Assembly (NCBI GenBank): GCA_002633005.1
Contig: NMRA01000088.1
Coordinates: forward strand, 631,074-695,073
Length of the DNA: 64,000 bases
DNA from: Phoronis australis
Taxonomy: Eukaryota; Phoronida; Phoronidae
Direction of reading: 5' to 3'
Made by a program: the position numbers and the translations under genes. This document shows, one piece after another, positions 23,797-33,711 of this stretch. A model generated the notes under the pieces. It was not told the DNA's origin, did no database searches, and worked only from the letters and a program-made list of their open reading frames with translations. Position 1 is the first letter of the stretch, and every line of letters starts with the position of its first letter.

Positions 23797-23870
23797 GTCG
23801 CTGCATGGTGTAGTTGTAAAGTCAGCGACCAGCAATTCCAAGGTCCCGGGTTCGACTCCGTCCTCGGTTT
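23797..23870 (+). repeat. tRNA-derived SINE-like head
   Basis: Has an A-box-like TGGTGTAGTTGTAAAGTC (23806-23823) and a B-box GGGTTCGACTCC (23848-23859), spaced about as in a tRNA. The two ends do not form an acceptor stem and no anticodon arm is clear, so this is a SINE promoter remnant, not a tRNA gene. The following CCTCGGTTTCCCGCCAAA and ATGGGTTATTACACGGTTGT recur at 28.67-28.74 kb. Confidence 0.65.
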
Positions 23871-23957
23871 CCCGCCAAATCGTTATCTCGAGATAACTTT
23901 ATGGGTTATTACACGGTTGTATCTGGCATTTGACGCTAATATTGTGGTATAAATATA

Positions 23958-24115
23958 GATTATTACATGGCGAAGTCGTTATCCCCCGTTATCTAGAGCC
24001 CGAGTGGATTTTGGAGAATTATCGCCCGAGGGGCGTTAGCCCCGAGGGTGATAATTCTACAAAATCCACGAGGGCTCTAGATAAGGGGGATAACGACTGA
24101 GAACATGTAATAATC
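23958..24115. repeat. Long hairpin repeat, copy 2
   Basis: Same structure as 23088-23251 and placed 870 bp away in the same orientation. The sequence between the copies (23252-23957) starts again after copy 2 (24116-24274) until the gap, so the region is a tandem array with a period of about 870 bp. The N gap probably reflects collapse of this array. Confidence 0.9.
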
Positions 24116-24274
24116 TATTTATACCACTAACTAAACGAGAAACATTGCAATGAATCGATTTACCTTTTCTGACTCTCCACGGCTTTGTAACTACTTTCTA
24201 TGTCAGAGGCCCGGGGTCGGAGGTCGTGACCTTTTAAGAAAAGCCCGGCTATTTTTGTCAAATAATGCTTTTAC

Positions 24275-24751
24275 NNNNNNNNNNNNNNNNNNNNNNNNNN
24301 NNNNNNNNNNNNNNNNNNNNNNNNNNNNNNNNNNNNNNNNNNNNNNNNNNNNNNNNNNNNNNNNNNNNNNNNNNNNNNNNNNNNNNNNNNNNNNNNNNNN
24401 NNNNNNNNNNNNNNNNNNNNNNNNNNNNNNNNNNNNNNNNNNNNNNNNNNNNNNNNNNNNNNNNNNNNNNNNNNNNNNNNNNNNNNNNNNNNNNNNNNNN
24501 NNNNNNNNNNNNNNNNNNNNNNNNNNNNNNNNNNNNNNNNNNNNNNNNNNNNNNNNNNNNNNNNNNNNNNNNNNNNNNNNNNNNNNNNNNNNNNNNNNNN
24601 NNNNNNNNNNNNNNNNNNNNNNNNNNNNNNNNNNNNNNNNNNNNNNNNNNNNNNNNNNNNNNNNNNNNNNNNNNNNNNNNNNNNNNNNNNNNNNNNNNNN
24701 NNNNNNNNNNNNNNNNNNNNNNNNNNNNNNNNNNNNNNNNNNNNNNNNNNN
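24275..24751. other. Assembly gap of 477 N
   Basis: Unknown bases. Open frames drawn through it are meaningless. Confidence 1.
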
Positions 24752-25834
24752 ATCGCAAATGACGTCACTCAATAATACATATAAGAAAACATAAAGGTTG
24801 GACACTCGAAATCTGTTTGCTCAGAATTTTCTACTCAAATGTGCATGGAACTCCACGAAACTAGCATCGAACAACTCTTAGAATACTTTCTTTCATTCGA
24901 TCTCTTCAAATTGCCTTCGAGTGGTGATTTGGCGACAAAAATGCCAAAAGAATGCCAAAATCACAAATTCAAGGAAGTGATTCCGTGATGTCATGGCAGA
25001 CGGTCTTCGCACATCCGGGTTTTTGACGGACGCTCCCGAGCTAAATCCGAAAGTCTAATTTCGCGCGGCTTTCGCCGTCAATCCCTCGACTATTTGATCA
25101 TGAGAAGCAGAGAGCACTTTATTGCCAAATAAATGTAATTACTCACATATTTGTGTCAAATATAAATTATCCAGATACTCTATTGATGTGCGAAGTTATT
25201 TTGTGTAATGTGATTTCTTATGAAGGTTTTACTTTTGGCCAAAACCATTGAGTTAACTCGTCGGCCACGCGCATTGTAATACTTGCTCGGACTGCGTTTC
25301 CTGGCCGAGTGTGTGTTGTGCTTCAATCAGAAAAGTGCGTGATGTCAAGATAAGAAACAAGATACGCCAGTTTATGTAATAAAATTCTAAGTTAAGGGCT
25401 AAAATGAGCCGTCAGTGGAATAAAGTTACAAATAATCATTAAAATACTAACTTTAACATTCTCAATTAGTTGAGTTTTGGATTAGAAATATTGAAATATA
25501 GGTTGCTTGCTCAAACTCGAAGTTTCACCTACGACAGGCGTACAAGTTGAAGCACAACTGAAATCCGCAATGTCTACTATTTCAGGTCCTTGAATTCAGA
25601 GTTTTGAGATTGTTTTTGGAAATTCCATCGCCAATTCACCACTCACGAAGACAGTTAATGGGATCTAGGAAAGATAAGGCTTCGAAGGTTTATGCAACAC
25701 CAGACTGAGGGAGGTGCACGCACATTTTATTTGGATTTTCGATAGTTGAAGTTGGCAGCCTCGGCTTGACAAAGTTTAAGTGTCCAACCTTTATGTTTTC
25801 TTATATATATTATTGAGTGACGTCATTTGCGATC
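24752..25834. mobile_element. 1.08-kb element with 55-bp terminal inverted repeats
   Basis: Left arm 24752-24806 and right arm 25780-25834 are complementary at 54 of 55 positions by my reading, beginning ATCGCAAATGACGTCACTCA and ending TGAGTGACGTCATTTGCGAT. The left arm touches the N gap, so target-site duplication cannot be judged and the arm may be longer. The interior (about 970 bp) has no recognisable transposase, so this is a non-autonomous DNA transposon. Confidence 0.9.
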
Positions 25835-26339
25835 GAGGAACAGATAAACCCAAGCGCCTGTGCGCGAGCTATGAATTCCGAAGAAAGACAAGGAGAAATA
25901 GCATCTGAGTAGACGAGACATCGTCTCGATCGGAGACTTCGATTATAACTTAGTATTAGTCCAGAAGCCACATACATGTATGGTCATGGGTACCTAGACA
26001 AGTCCGGTATCCGGTCAGGGCCACGGCTCGGTGGATGACCAATGCAACTATCTGGCTTGTTGACTAATTTTGCTGGGATACCGCTAGTTGTCTAAAGCCG
26101 TAGTTCAAGAGTCTCGCTTGATGAACAAAAACGTCAAAATGAAAATCAAACCATCAAAATTAGGCTTCATTTGATCGAAACTCAGTTGAGCAAAACTGCC
26201 GGTAATTTACAGTGCATTCTCTCGCGGCTAGTCACGGGGTCGTAAGCAATAATAGAATGCATAGGTCACTTGTAGATTTTACATTCCATGGCTAGAGTTC
26301 TGTGCTTTTAGTGAAGTCACTATGAGCATGCACCGACTT

Positions 26340-26695
26340 ATTCGGTATTCATAGCTTCACCCCTGATTTGACTTACAACTACAGCATGAAGCTTAGCAAA
26401 AATTTTGATGAGGAAATTCCCAAAGCCAAGTACTGAAGCACAACGTGACATATGCAAATAACAACATCTCTTTCTATAAGCCAGTTTAGCATATACATAT
26501 TTAGTTGTGGAGAAGCTGCCATCTGAAGTTACGATACTTATCATGACAGTCAACATATGTAGTCCGTTCAATTTGGTTGGCGTACATGTTGTTCATTACA
26601 CTGCTCAATGTGTCTTCGCCCCACATGTGACTAGACTGCTGTATATCAACTCCAGCTGCCATAAAATGTTCCTAACAAGGGATAGAACTTGAAAT
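26340..26695. repeat. Dispersed repeat, copy 1 (copy 2 at 57735-57990)
   Basis: Shares with 57.7 kb: ACTGAAGCACAACGTGACAT, AAATAACA(A/G)CATCT, GTTTAG, GAGAAGCTGC, GTTGGCGTACATGTTGT, CCCCACATGTGACTAGACTG and CAGCTGCCATAAAATGTTCC. Diverged, same orientation. Confidence 0.65.
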
Positions 26696-28225
26696 TTTAT
26701 TCTCGCAAACTGTGAACATTCTACCCTTGGAGCAGTGATGGAAGTCTACGTAGGCATGATGGGTGTTGACTGCACATGTCGTTGGCTAGTGCCTCCAACT
26801 GTTGCCGATGTTCCTCTCCTCAAGGCAAACATACTATATCCCAAGATGGCCGTCCTAGTGTAATTTGCCTAGTCACACATTTGGAACAGCGCCACCTATT
26901 GGGAGGAACCCAAGTTGTATTTGGAGACACTCAAGCCAGGCCTGAGCCTGTGGTGAAGATTGTAATTACCTTGGATAAAAACAAGATTTCTAGACATAAA
27001 ACCAATTTTGAGGAATTATCATTTATAAATTACTTGAGGAAAACATAATTTTGATGATGTTTTGAAAATACGATAATTATTGTGATGCAATAAGACTAGA
27101 ATGAAAGCAAACATCATTCAACTGACTGACACAATTTTTAGATCCCTTTGTAAGCATAGCAATACAATACAATATCAATCTTGAGGAAACATCATTTGTA
27201 TTTACGTGGAAGTTTATGCAATTATGATAATTTTTAATTATGATAATATTTATCTGTAATTAACTAAGACTTTTCCAGGGCTAAGACTGGTATGAAAGCA
27301 ACCTCATGAATTCAATACAATGACACTTTCCACATGATTTTCTAAGTATAGCTACAGAAGCAAATAAATGCAACAGTAATTTACGTAATACTCTAGCATA
27401 ATATTTTATCATGTATTACGAAATATTTATATTATAGTTATTGTTGCTGAAAGACACCCAATAAAATAGATATGAATAATAAATAATACTCACTACGTAA
27501 ACAAAAGTAGAATAATAATAATAATAAATAAGAGCATGTGGATCAATATCATTTTTTATTCTAATTTTGTAACACATCAGTTCAAAAGACATTACAAGCA
27601 TTGTAATTTTAACACACAATTGATAAATTGTATGAAAACAACATTCCATGTTTAAAATAATACATGTCAATACAGATATCTCAGCTATGAGACCTAGCAC
27701 TTATGCAGTACTAATGTTCTTGAATAACTGCAATTTTAAAAACAATAAATTTGATTTTGCCAACATACCAATAGTTGTCAGGGATAATGTATGTGGTTCG
27801 AGGGAACATACACCACTATCCGGTACAATGAAAATGTTACAAAGAAAAGTTCTCCCACTTATACTGCATATAATTAGTCTACTTCAGACTAATCAATCAA
27901 TGTTATATGACTATTGACCATTTCGTATGAAGACAATGGCAACAATACAACTCCTTGGGCGTTAAAGGCGAATGCAACCTTTTTTCATGTCACTTTTAGC
28001 AAAAATACGGTTCGTTGATTGTCCCAGACACAATTTTCACTTAATTACAGCTTTTCGTAATTTGATTAATTTCTCGTCCTCTACTCCGGAATTGATGTTT
28101 TGGAAGGCAAGAGTTTCGCGCCAATTTCTTTTCATTACAGTCTGACTGTGAGAACTGTCGAGTCAGTCATTGTCCTGTCTCGGTTGTGATAAGTTCCGTA
28201 GTCGTTTGCTTTTGTTTACAAGTCA
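26696..28225. other. Gene-free AT-rich stretch
   Basis: No recognised exon. Contains a lone CTCF-like core in reverse orientation (AGCGCCACCTATTGG near 26888) and a short ATA microsatellite near 27510. Open frames here carry no known motif. Confidence 0.4.
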
Positions 28226-28232
28226 GTCAACA

Positions 28233-28540
28233 TGCCACGCTGTTTGCTGCATGCCGGGATGTACTCATTATCGTCTCACACGCGCTTTGGGTACTTTGCG
28301 TCGCTTTCCGAATGATGACACACTTCGCCGTACTTGGCTAGCTCGTTCATGTGAAGAACGCAGCGCTACCCGTCCACGCAACGTACAAATTAGTGGAGGG
28401 TTACCGAGTGTGTGGCAAGCACTTTCTGCCGTCAGATTACGACAGAGATATGTACGCTGAATTGATGAAGGTCCCTGCGAAACAACGCCTGAAGAAAGGT
28501 ACCATACCGTCGCTGTTGATTTCCTGCAGTGCACCGTCGC
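28233..28540 (+). pseudogene. THAP-type zinc-finger domain fragment, frameshifted
   Basis: THAP domains bind DNA through a C2CH zinc site and occur in P-element-type transposases and in host proteins. Here one frame reads VCCMPGCTHYRLTRALGTLR, RFPNDDTLRRTWLARS. A second frame continues GYRVCGKHFLPSDYDRDMY and KKGTIPSLL. Together these give C-x3-C, the RFP and W landmarks, C-x2-H and the closing hydrophobic motif, spread over two frames. An ATG-Pro-Arg-Cys start at 28231 is in yet another frame. So at least one and probably two frameshifts have occurred, or there are sequence errors. No transposase domain follows. The frame ends within about 30 bp and a SINE/hairpin unit starts. Confidence 0.8.
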
Positions 28541-28639
28541 CAACCCCGAGAAGTGCGTTTTTGAAGTGAGAAGCCTCGCGAGCTGTGGCCACTATATACA
28601 GTGACCGGAGGCACTTCATCTACTGTCACCCGTGCGACT

Positions 28640-29470
28640 CGCAACTCCTGAGGCCTGGGTTCAAATCCGGCCTCGGTTTCCCGCCAAAATATTACCTCAC
28701 TAGTGAGGTAACTTTATGGGTTATTACACGGTTGTATCTGCCATTCGAGGCTAATATTGCCGACTTTACCACTACACCACTCAGCGGCTGACGTTATCGA
28801 ACGTGAAAATAGAATACTTAAATGAGCACGCGCAACAATCGCATGTTCAGCAAAGGGCATTGCACCGACATTTATACGCTATGAAAAATAAGACGCATAA
28901 TTTCCATAAAAACGATATTTTAATTCAGTGGAATTTTTCTGTCGTTTTCTCCCACTTGTAAATCACCGATCTCCAATTTGAATGCGGGTATCGGGTCGTC
29001 GGGATCCTTTGTCTTGAGCATTATACTCAGTTACTATTGGTAACCTACTTTAGCAGACGATATTTTCCCGGTCGACGCTTAGCGTGATACAATGTGTAAT
29101 AAGCTATAATATTTGCTAAACCTTAAATTATAGATTCACTTTCAATTATTTCTATTTTTGTTTAAATTTTCAATTGGTTTTGATTAAACGCATTATTTGA
29201 CAAAAATAGCTCGGCTTTTCTTTTAAAAAAGGTCACGACCTTCGATTCGACCCCGGGCCTCTGACATGGAAAGATAGAAAGTAGTTACAAAGTCGAGGCG
29301 AGTCGAGAAAGGTAGATCGATTCATTGCAATGTTTCTCGTTCAGTATCTGGTATGAATAGATTATTACATGTTCTCAGTCGTTATCCTCCTTGTCTAGAG
29401 CCCTCGTGGATTTCGTAGAATGATCACCCTCGGGGATAACGCCCATCGGGCGATAATTTTTTTTTTTTAA
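28640..29470 (-). repeat. Inverted copy of the 23-24 kb hairpin/SINE unit
   Basis: Reverse complement of 28780-29360 follows 23252-23830 closely (for example GAGAAACATTGCAATGAATCG, GTCGTGACCTTTT and TCGTCTGCTAAAGTAGGTTACC). A B-box GGGTTCAAATCC lies at 28657-28668 on plus, while the A-box complement (GACTTTACCACTACACCACT) lies at 28762-28781, so two SINE-like halves face each other. The hairpin at 29359-29470 is truncated into a T run. Confidence 0.8.
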
Positions 29471-29659
29471 GTTTTCACTTTTACAGAAAGAGAACTTTTA
29501 CTATTTTCACGACAAGGTCCAAAGTTATTGGTTGTTTGTAGTTTTTGTAACTTATTGAGTTATCCAATAGAGCAAATAAATTACATAACTTATAGTGATG
29601 AAGTGTAAATTAAACTTAATGTACCTTCTTTATATATGTATTTTAGCTTTGTTAATGTA

Positions 29660-30235
29660 ACTTGGTAAATATTGAGGAAGACGCAAAGAAACTAAACTGC
29701 CATTAGGAGCCATAGCAGTATTTGGATCTGTCGGAAAACCGATGTCAGCTATGCCTTCGTCTATAGGAACATACTAATCCTGAATTTCCACGAAGATTTT
29801 TCACCGAACTTGATGGATAGGGAGACAGGCGCAAAAACTAAACCTACCCCTAAGGGGTATGGAGGTATTGGAATTCGTCGCTAAATCAACGTCAGCCATG
29901 GTCTCATCAATAGGAGTATAACCCTCAAATTGTCGTAATGATTCTTAAAACCGATTATCAGATGGATAGGCGGGATCCAAAATAGAATCAAAATGCTAAC
30001 ATTGCCATGAGAGGGTCAACAGTGGTCGACTCGGCACAGAATTCTTTTCTGTCGCATCGACTCCTTTGTATGAACTCTTCGTGAGGATCTATCAATAGAT
30101 AGATGCAAACGCAAAAACTTTAAATTGTTACAAGGTAGCGCTGTACCAGTCTGGTGCATTCGAAAGTCGTCGTCTTCCGCCGTCTGCATTATAGGAATAG
30201 ATCTGCCAAATTTCATTAAGGTCATACAAGGAGTT
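29660..30235 (+). repeat. Dispersed repeat with CTCF-like cores, block 5
   Basis: Four degraded units: cores GCCATTAGGAGCCATAGCAG (near 29699), CCCCTAAGGGGTATGG (near 29848), GCCATGAGAGGGTC (near 30004) and ACAAGGTAGCGCTG (near 30130), each followed by a GGATC.GTC or CGAAA stretch and TAGGAA.A...(C/G)CCAAATTTC. Confidence 0.6.
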
Positions 30236-30954
30236 TCGATGATTCAGCAGTGGATGCCGGACGCCAAGAGTTAACGGCGAACTTCACCTACACTCACACG
30301 CATGTAAATATGTAAATGTAGTTTGCGAATGTAGTACCCAGTTCAAAAAGCCAAAATGTTAGACGTTGAAAACGATGGCTTTGTGTGAAAATAAACCTGT
30401 TTTATCATCAAAAGTCTGTTCAGTGAAAAGTGACTTAAGGCTTAAGAGAAATTCGGCCTTACGCTACACACAACCGTTTTTGAAAAATATTAATTAAATC
30501 TAATTTGAGCCAAATTGTCGTATACACATAACTGTTAATTGAGATAATTCAAAGCGATTATTTCTGGACTGAGATGCGCTCATAATTACGCGGCTCAACT
30601 TTTTCCGCTGTGGTAAAGTGGGAGCGTAATACCAAATTTATGACGTAAGTCTAACGTCACTTTCATGAAACAGCTCCTAAGGTAAAGTCCGTCTCTCCAC
30701 GGATTTCAGAAATCACACACAAACCTCTGAGAGATTGATCAAAGATGTTAAAAATCGTTACCGACGATAAAAGAAGTCAACAGAGTAAAATAACGAATGA
30801 TGTTATAAAATGTATTCTGGGAAATAAATGCTGCTACCATACAAGCTTGCTGCTCCACTCACATTCGGGGCCTGCGTTATTTCCAAACCATTATCACGAG
30901 CTGTATGTGGGTGCATGTTGTGACCAGTGGGGCCTCCACTTTCTTATAATTTAG

Positions 30955-31310
30955 CAGTAGAGACGGTGGTACTCCCATAGGACCTTCATACGCCGGAAGC
31001 TTTTCGGCGAATTATGCGTCACACTGATTAAACCATCCAAGTCACGTTGCTATAAGATCTTTTGTGCATAGAGGGACATCTTAGGAGGTCGTCAAGTATT
31101 TGTTCTAGTTGGAAGGAATTAAAGACATCGACGGCCTCCTACGGTGGCCCTGTATGCGCAAAAGGTACTTAGTGCAACGTGACTTTGATGGTTTAATCGG
31201 TGTGAGGCAATATTTGATCCCGGCATATGAAGGCTCTTTGGGAGCATAACCGTCTCAATTGCTAAGTAGAGACGGTGGCACTGCCTAACCATAGCACTAC
31301 AGATTTGATA
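30955..31310. mobile_element. Foldback element with about 100-bp arms
   Basis: Left arm (GACGGTGGTACTCCCATA, CCTTCATACGCCGG, ACACTGATTAAACCATCCAA, GTCACGTTGC) is matched in reverse complement at 31180-31290 (GCAACGTGAC, TTTGATGGTTTAATCGGTGT, CCGGCATATGAAGG). Lies about 240 bp downstream of the gene B stop codon. Confidence 0.8.
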
Positions 31311-31550
31311 GTGCAGAAGGTACACAGCCAGAGGTAATTAAAGAAAATAAACGCTTTGAACAGTCCAGTGCGATGCTGAACACCAGAGGACTGCAGGTGT
31401 AATATACTCGTATGAGCAACTGATAAAACTGAGGAAACATTTCCAATGCTATGGGGTGTCTTTTTTCATATTTGAACACCGGGTGCTTTCATTCAGTGTT
31501 TTAATTCCATCGGTCGGCGGAAGTTCGGGGATTGGTATACTATTCGTTAA

Positions 31551-31733
31551 TTATGTATCTATTGTTTTCATGCACAGATTGACGTTTAAGTCTTCCGCTT
31601 CTTCAAAACCGCGTTTACGAACTTTGTAGTACCGCACTGGCATGGTAGGACCTGTCATATGGTCATAATTCTCGCGATATTCCTCGAGATATGGACCCCA
31701 ATTGGGAGCAGGTCGCCATAACGTTTGGATTCG
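31551..31733 (-). CDS. Gene B last exon: cytoplasmic C-terminus and stop
   Basis: 60 codons plus TAA. The acceptor is TTTTTCAG. It encodes [69 protein letters not shown] is close to the C-terminal motif of glycine transporters (family knowledge). No canonical AATAAA on the minus strand was noticed within 250 bp after the stop. Confidence 0.9.
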   Translation of the reverse strand, partial: RIQTLWRPAPNWGPYLEEYRENYDHMTGPTMPVRYYKVRKRGFEEAEDLNVNLCMKTIDT

Positions 31734-33655
31734 CTGAAAAACATGAGATTTACAATTTATGAATCAGTTTAAGAACGACACAGCGCTTCGGCCACCTGAT
31801 ATACTCATTCTTCGTAACATAAATATCACGTGTCGGTTCCGTCGTAGGTAACAAAGCACGACTTTCATGACTGATTTATTTTTTTAGCACGCAACATGGA
31901 TATATCTGGGCTACCAATCTTCCACCCTAACGGTTTGCACGGGCGTTCTCTTTAACAGCGCCCTTTTCTCATTAATGCCATTCCTTTGTTACGAGCTGCA
32001 ATGCTTTTCTGGTAAAATACAGTTCAGTACTCACCAGCTAATTTATTTTCTCACTAACCGCATGCCAAATTAGAATCAAATATCTCAAATTATCTGAAAG
32101 TATCTTAAATCGTTTTGTTACCTCTATCAGTGGTCCTTCGTCCCGAGTTTGGTATAGTATATAGATCATGTAGCCTGGTATGGGTAGCATGGATGCTGAT
32201 GCTAATATCCAACCAAAAACGATGACACCGTCCGGGTACTCGTAGTCCCCGTATGTTGGGGCACTGTATCCGTGGAGGTTATAGATCAGCATTACCTGTT
32301 CAAAAAGCAGTAATTGTTTGAAGTACATCACTGAAGCAACAAAAGATTTTTAAGTGCCACTGATTCTCTGAATAACATGCAGAGCTCTGTGACCCTGCAG
32401 CTATGGTGATGACTAGCTACTGACCATATTCTATGTATCTCTCACTTCACTCTATGGATGTTATCTGAGCTGTATGTTGGCACTTGTTGTCCTAAATTGT
32501 TGTAAATATGATCCTGATGATGTCTAATGAAAAGACGAAACGTTGAATTGAACATGAACTTTTTTATTTGTGCGGCGATCGTCCGGATATTGATCTTATT
32601 GTGGCCAAAAACTGATTTAATTAAATGACTATTAAAACTTAGTGATTAAATAAGACCAACGCCTGTCATGAAAAGTAACTTCCGACTTAAGAACTATGGT
32701 CTTACGCTTCCACTTAACAATTACTCTATAAAGGTTTAGAAACGTAATTCTAAGCGCATCACAGTCTAGGAATTATTTAAAGATATTATCTCAGTGACTA
32801 GCACCTGTGTGTCTATTTTCAGGGACGGCATTTTGCTCAAGTGAGGTTTAAGTACTGTTCACAAATGAATGTTTGGGGCACAACACCACTTTTCACTACT
32901 CTGAGATATAATGTAGTTATCGACCTGTCGCCAGGATTTTGAGTGACGGCTTAACTGACCAATCAGAACGCAGCATTCTTGACACACCTTCGTTTCCAAG
33001 CCTCCATTTTACACGACAAACAACAGGTTGCCGGGTAAAACTTATTGTTTTTTGGACATTCCGCAAGGGGGCGGAGCTTGCGATAGGTCAATTGATAGAC
33101 GAACTTGTGGGAAATGTTAGCTGATGTATGAAAGGGACTCACTCCCATTAAAATAGGCGTAACTACTCTCCAAAGACCCTCCCACACAACGCTCGGCATA
33201 ATGCCCGTCATCATGGCGATTTCTCTGCGGAATCTGGTTGCACCTGAAATTAATATCGAACATCGTTAGATCTATCGGTGGGGTCTAAAATAGACAAGCA
33301 CGCGGTTCCTATAGTTTGGCCATGGTTCAAAACACGAGTGTCGTCATTTTTTTCTGTTCTCGTGTATGCTGGGGTAGACACGTACACTTTCTGAGCAACA
33401 CATGAAGCTTTAGTTTGCTTGGGGTCAGCATAGTTAAAGACACGACTACACTTTTTGTTAGCGAGCTTGATACTGGCACGTTCGTATTGATCAGTCACGA
33501 AAAACATGTGTTGAATGAACAGCTCACAGGTGTGTATCTTACGCTGACCCTGTTTCCATAGCCTGGGTTGCGGGCTTCCTACCGTGTGTTGCATTCACAC
33601 TCTCTGCTTGTATGCCCCTCTTGCCGCTGTCACGTGCATTTCACTGCTTATTTCG

Positions 33656-33711
<56 letters not shown>

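Noticed and set aside
23797-23870. A functional tRNA gene
   Set aside because: A- and B-boxes are present, but there is no acceptor-stem pairing and no clear anticodon arm, and the piece is embedded in a repeated unit.
24150-24805. Open frames of 165-214 codons
   Set aside because: Made almost wholly of N bases.
26776-27048. 90-codon plus-strand frame with several Cys
   Set aside because: No zinc-finger spacing or homology recognised; no splice context.
33250-33594. 114-codon minus-strand open frame and its look-alike at 33753-33962 on plus
   Set aside because: The shared residues (for example NKKCSRVFN and NKKFSRVFN) come from the inverted repeat arms. No other coding evidence.
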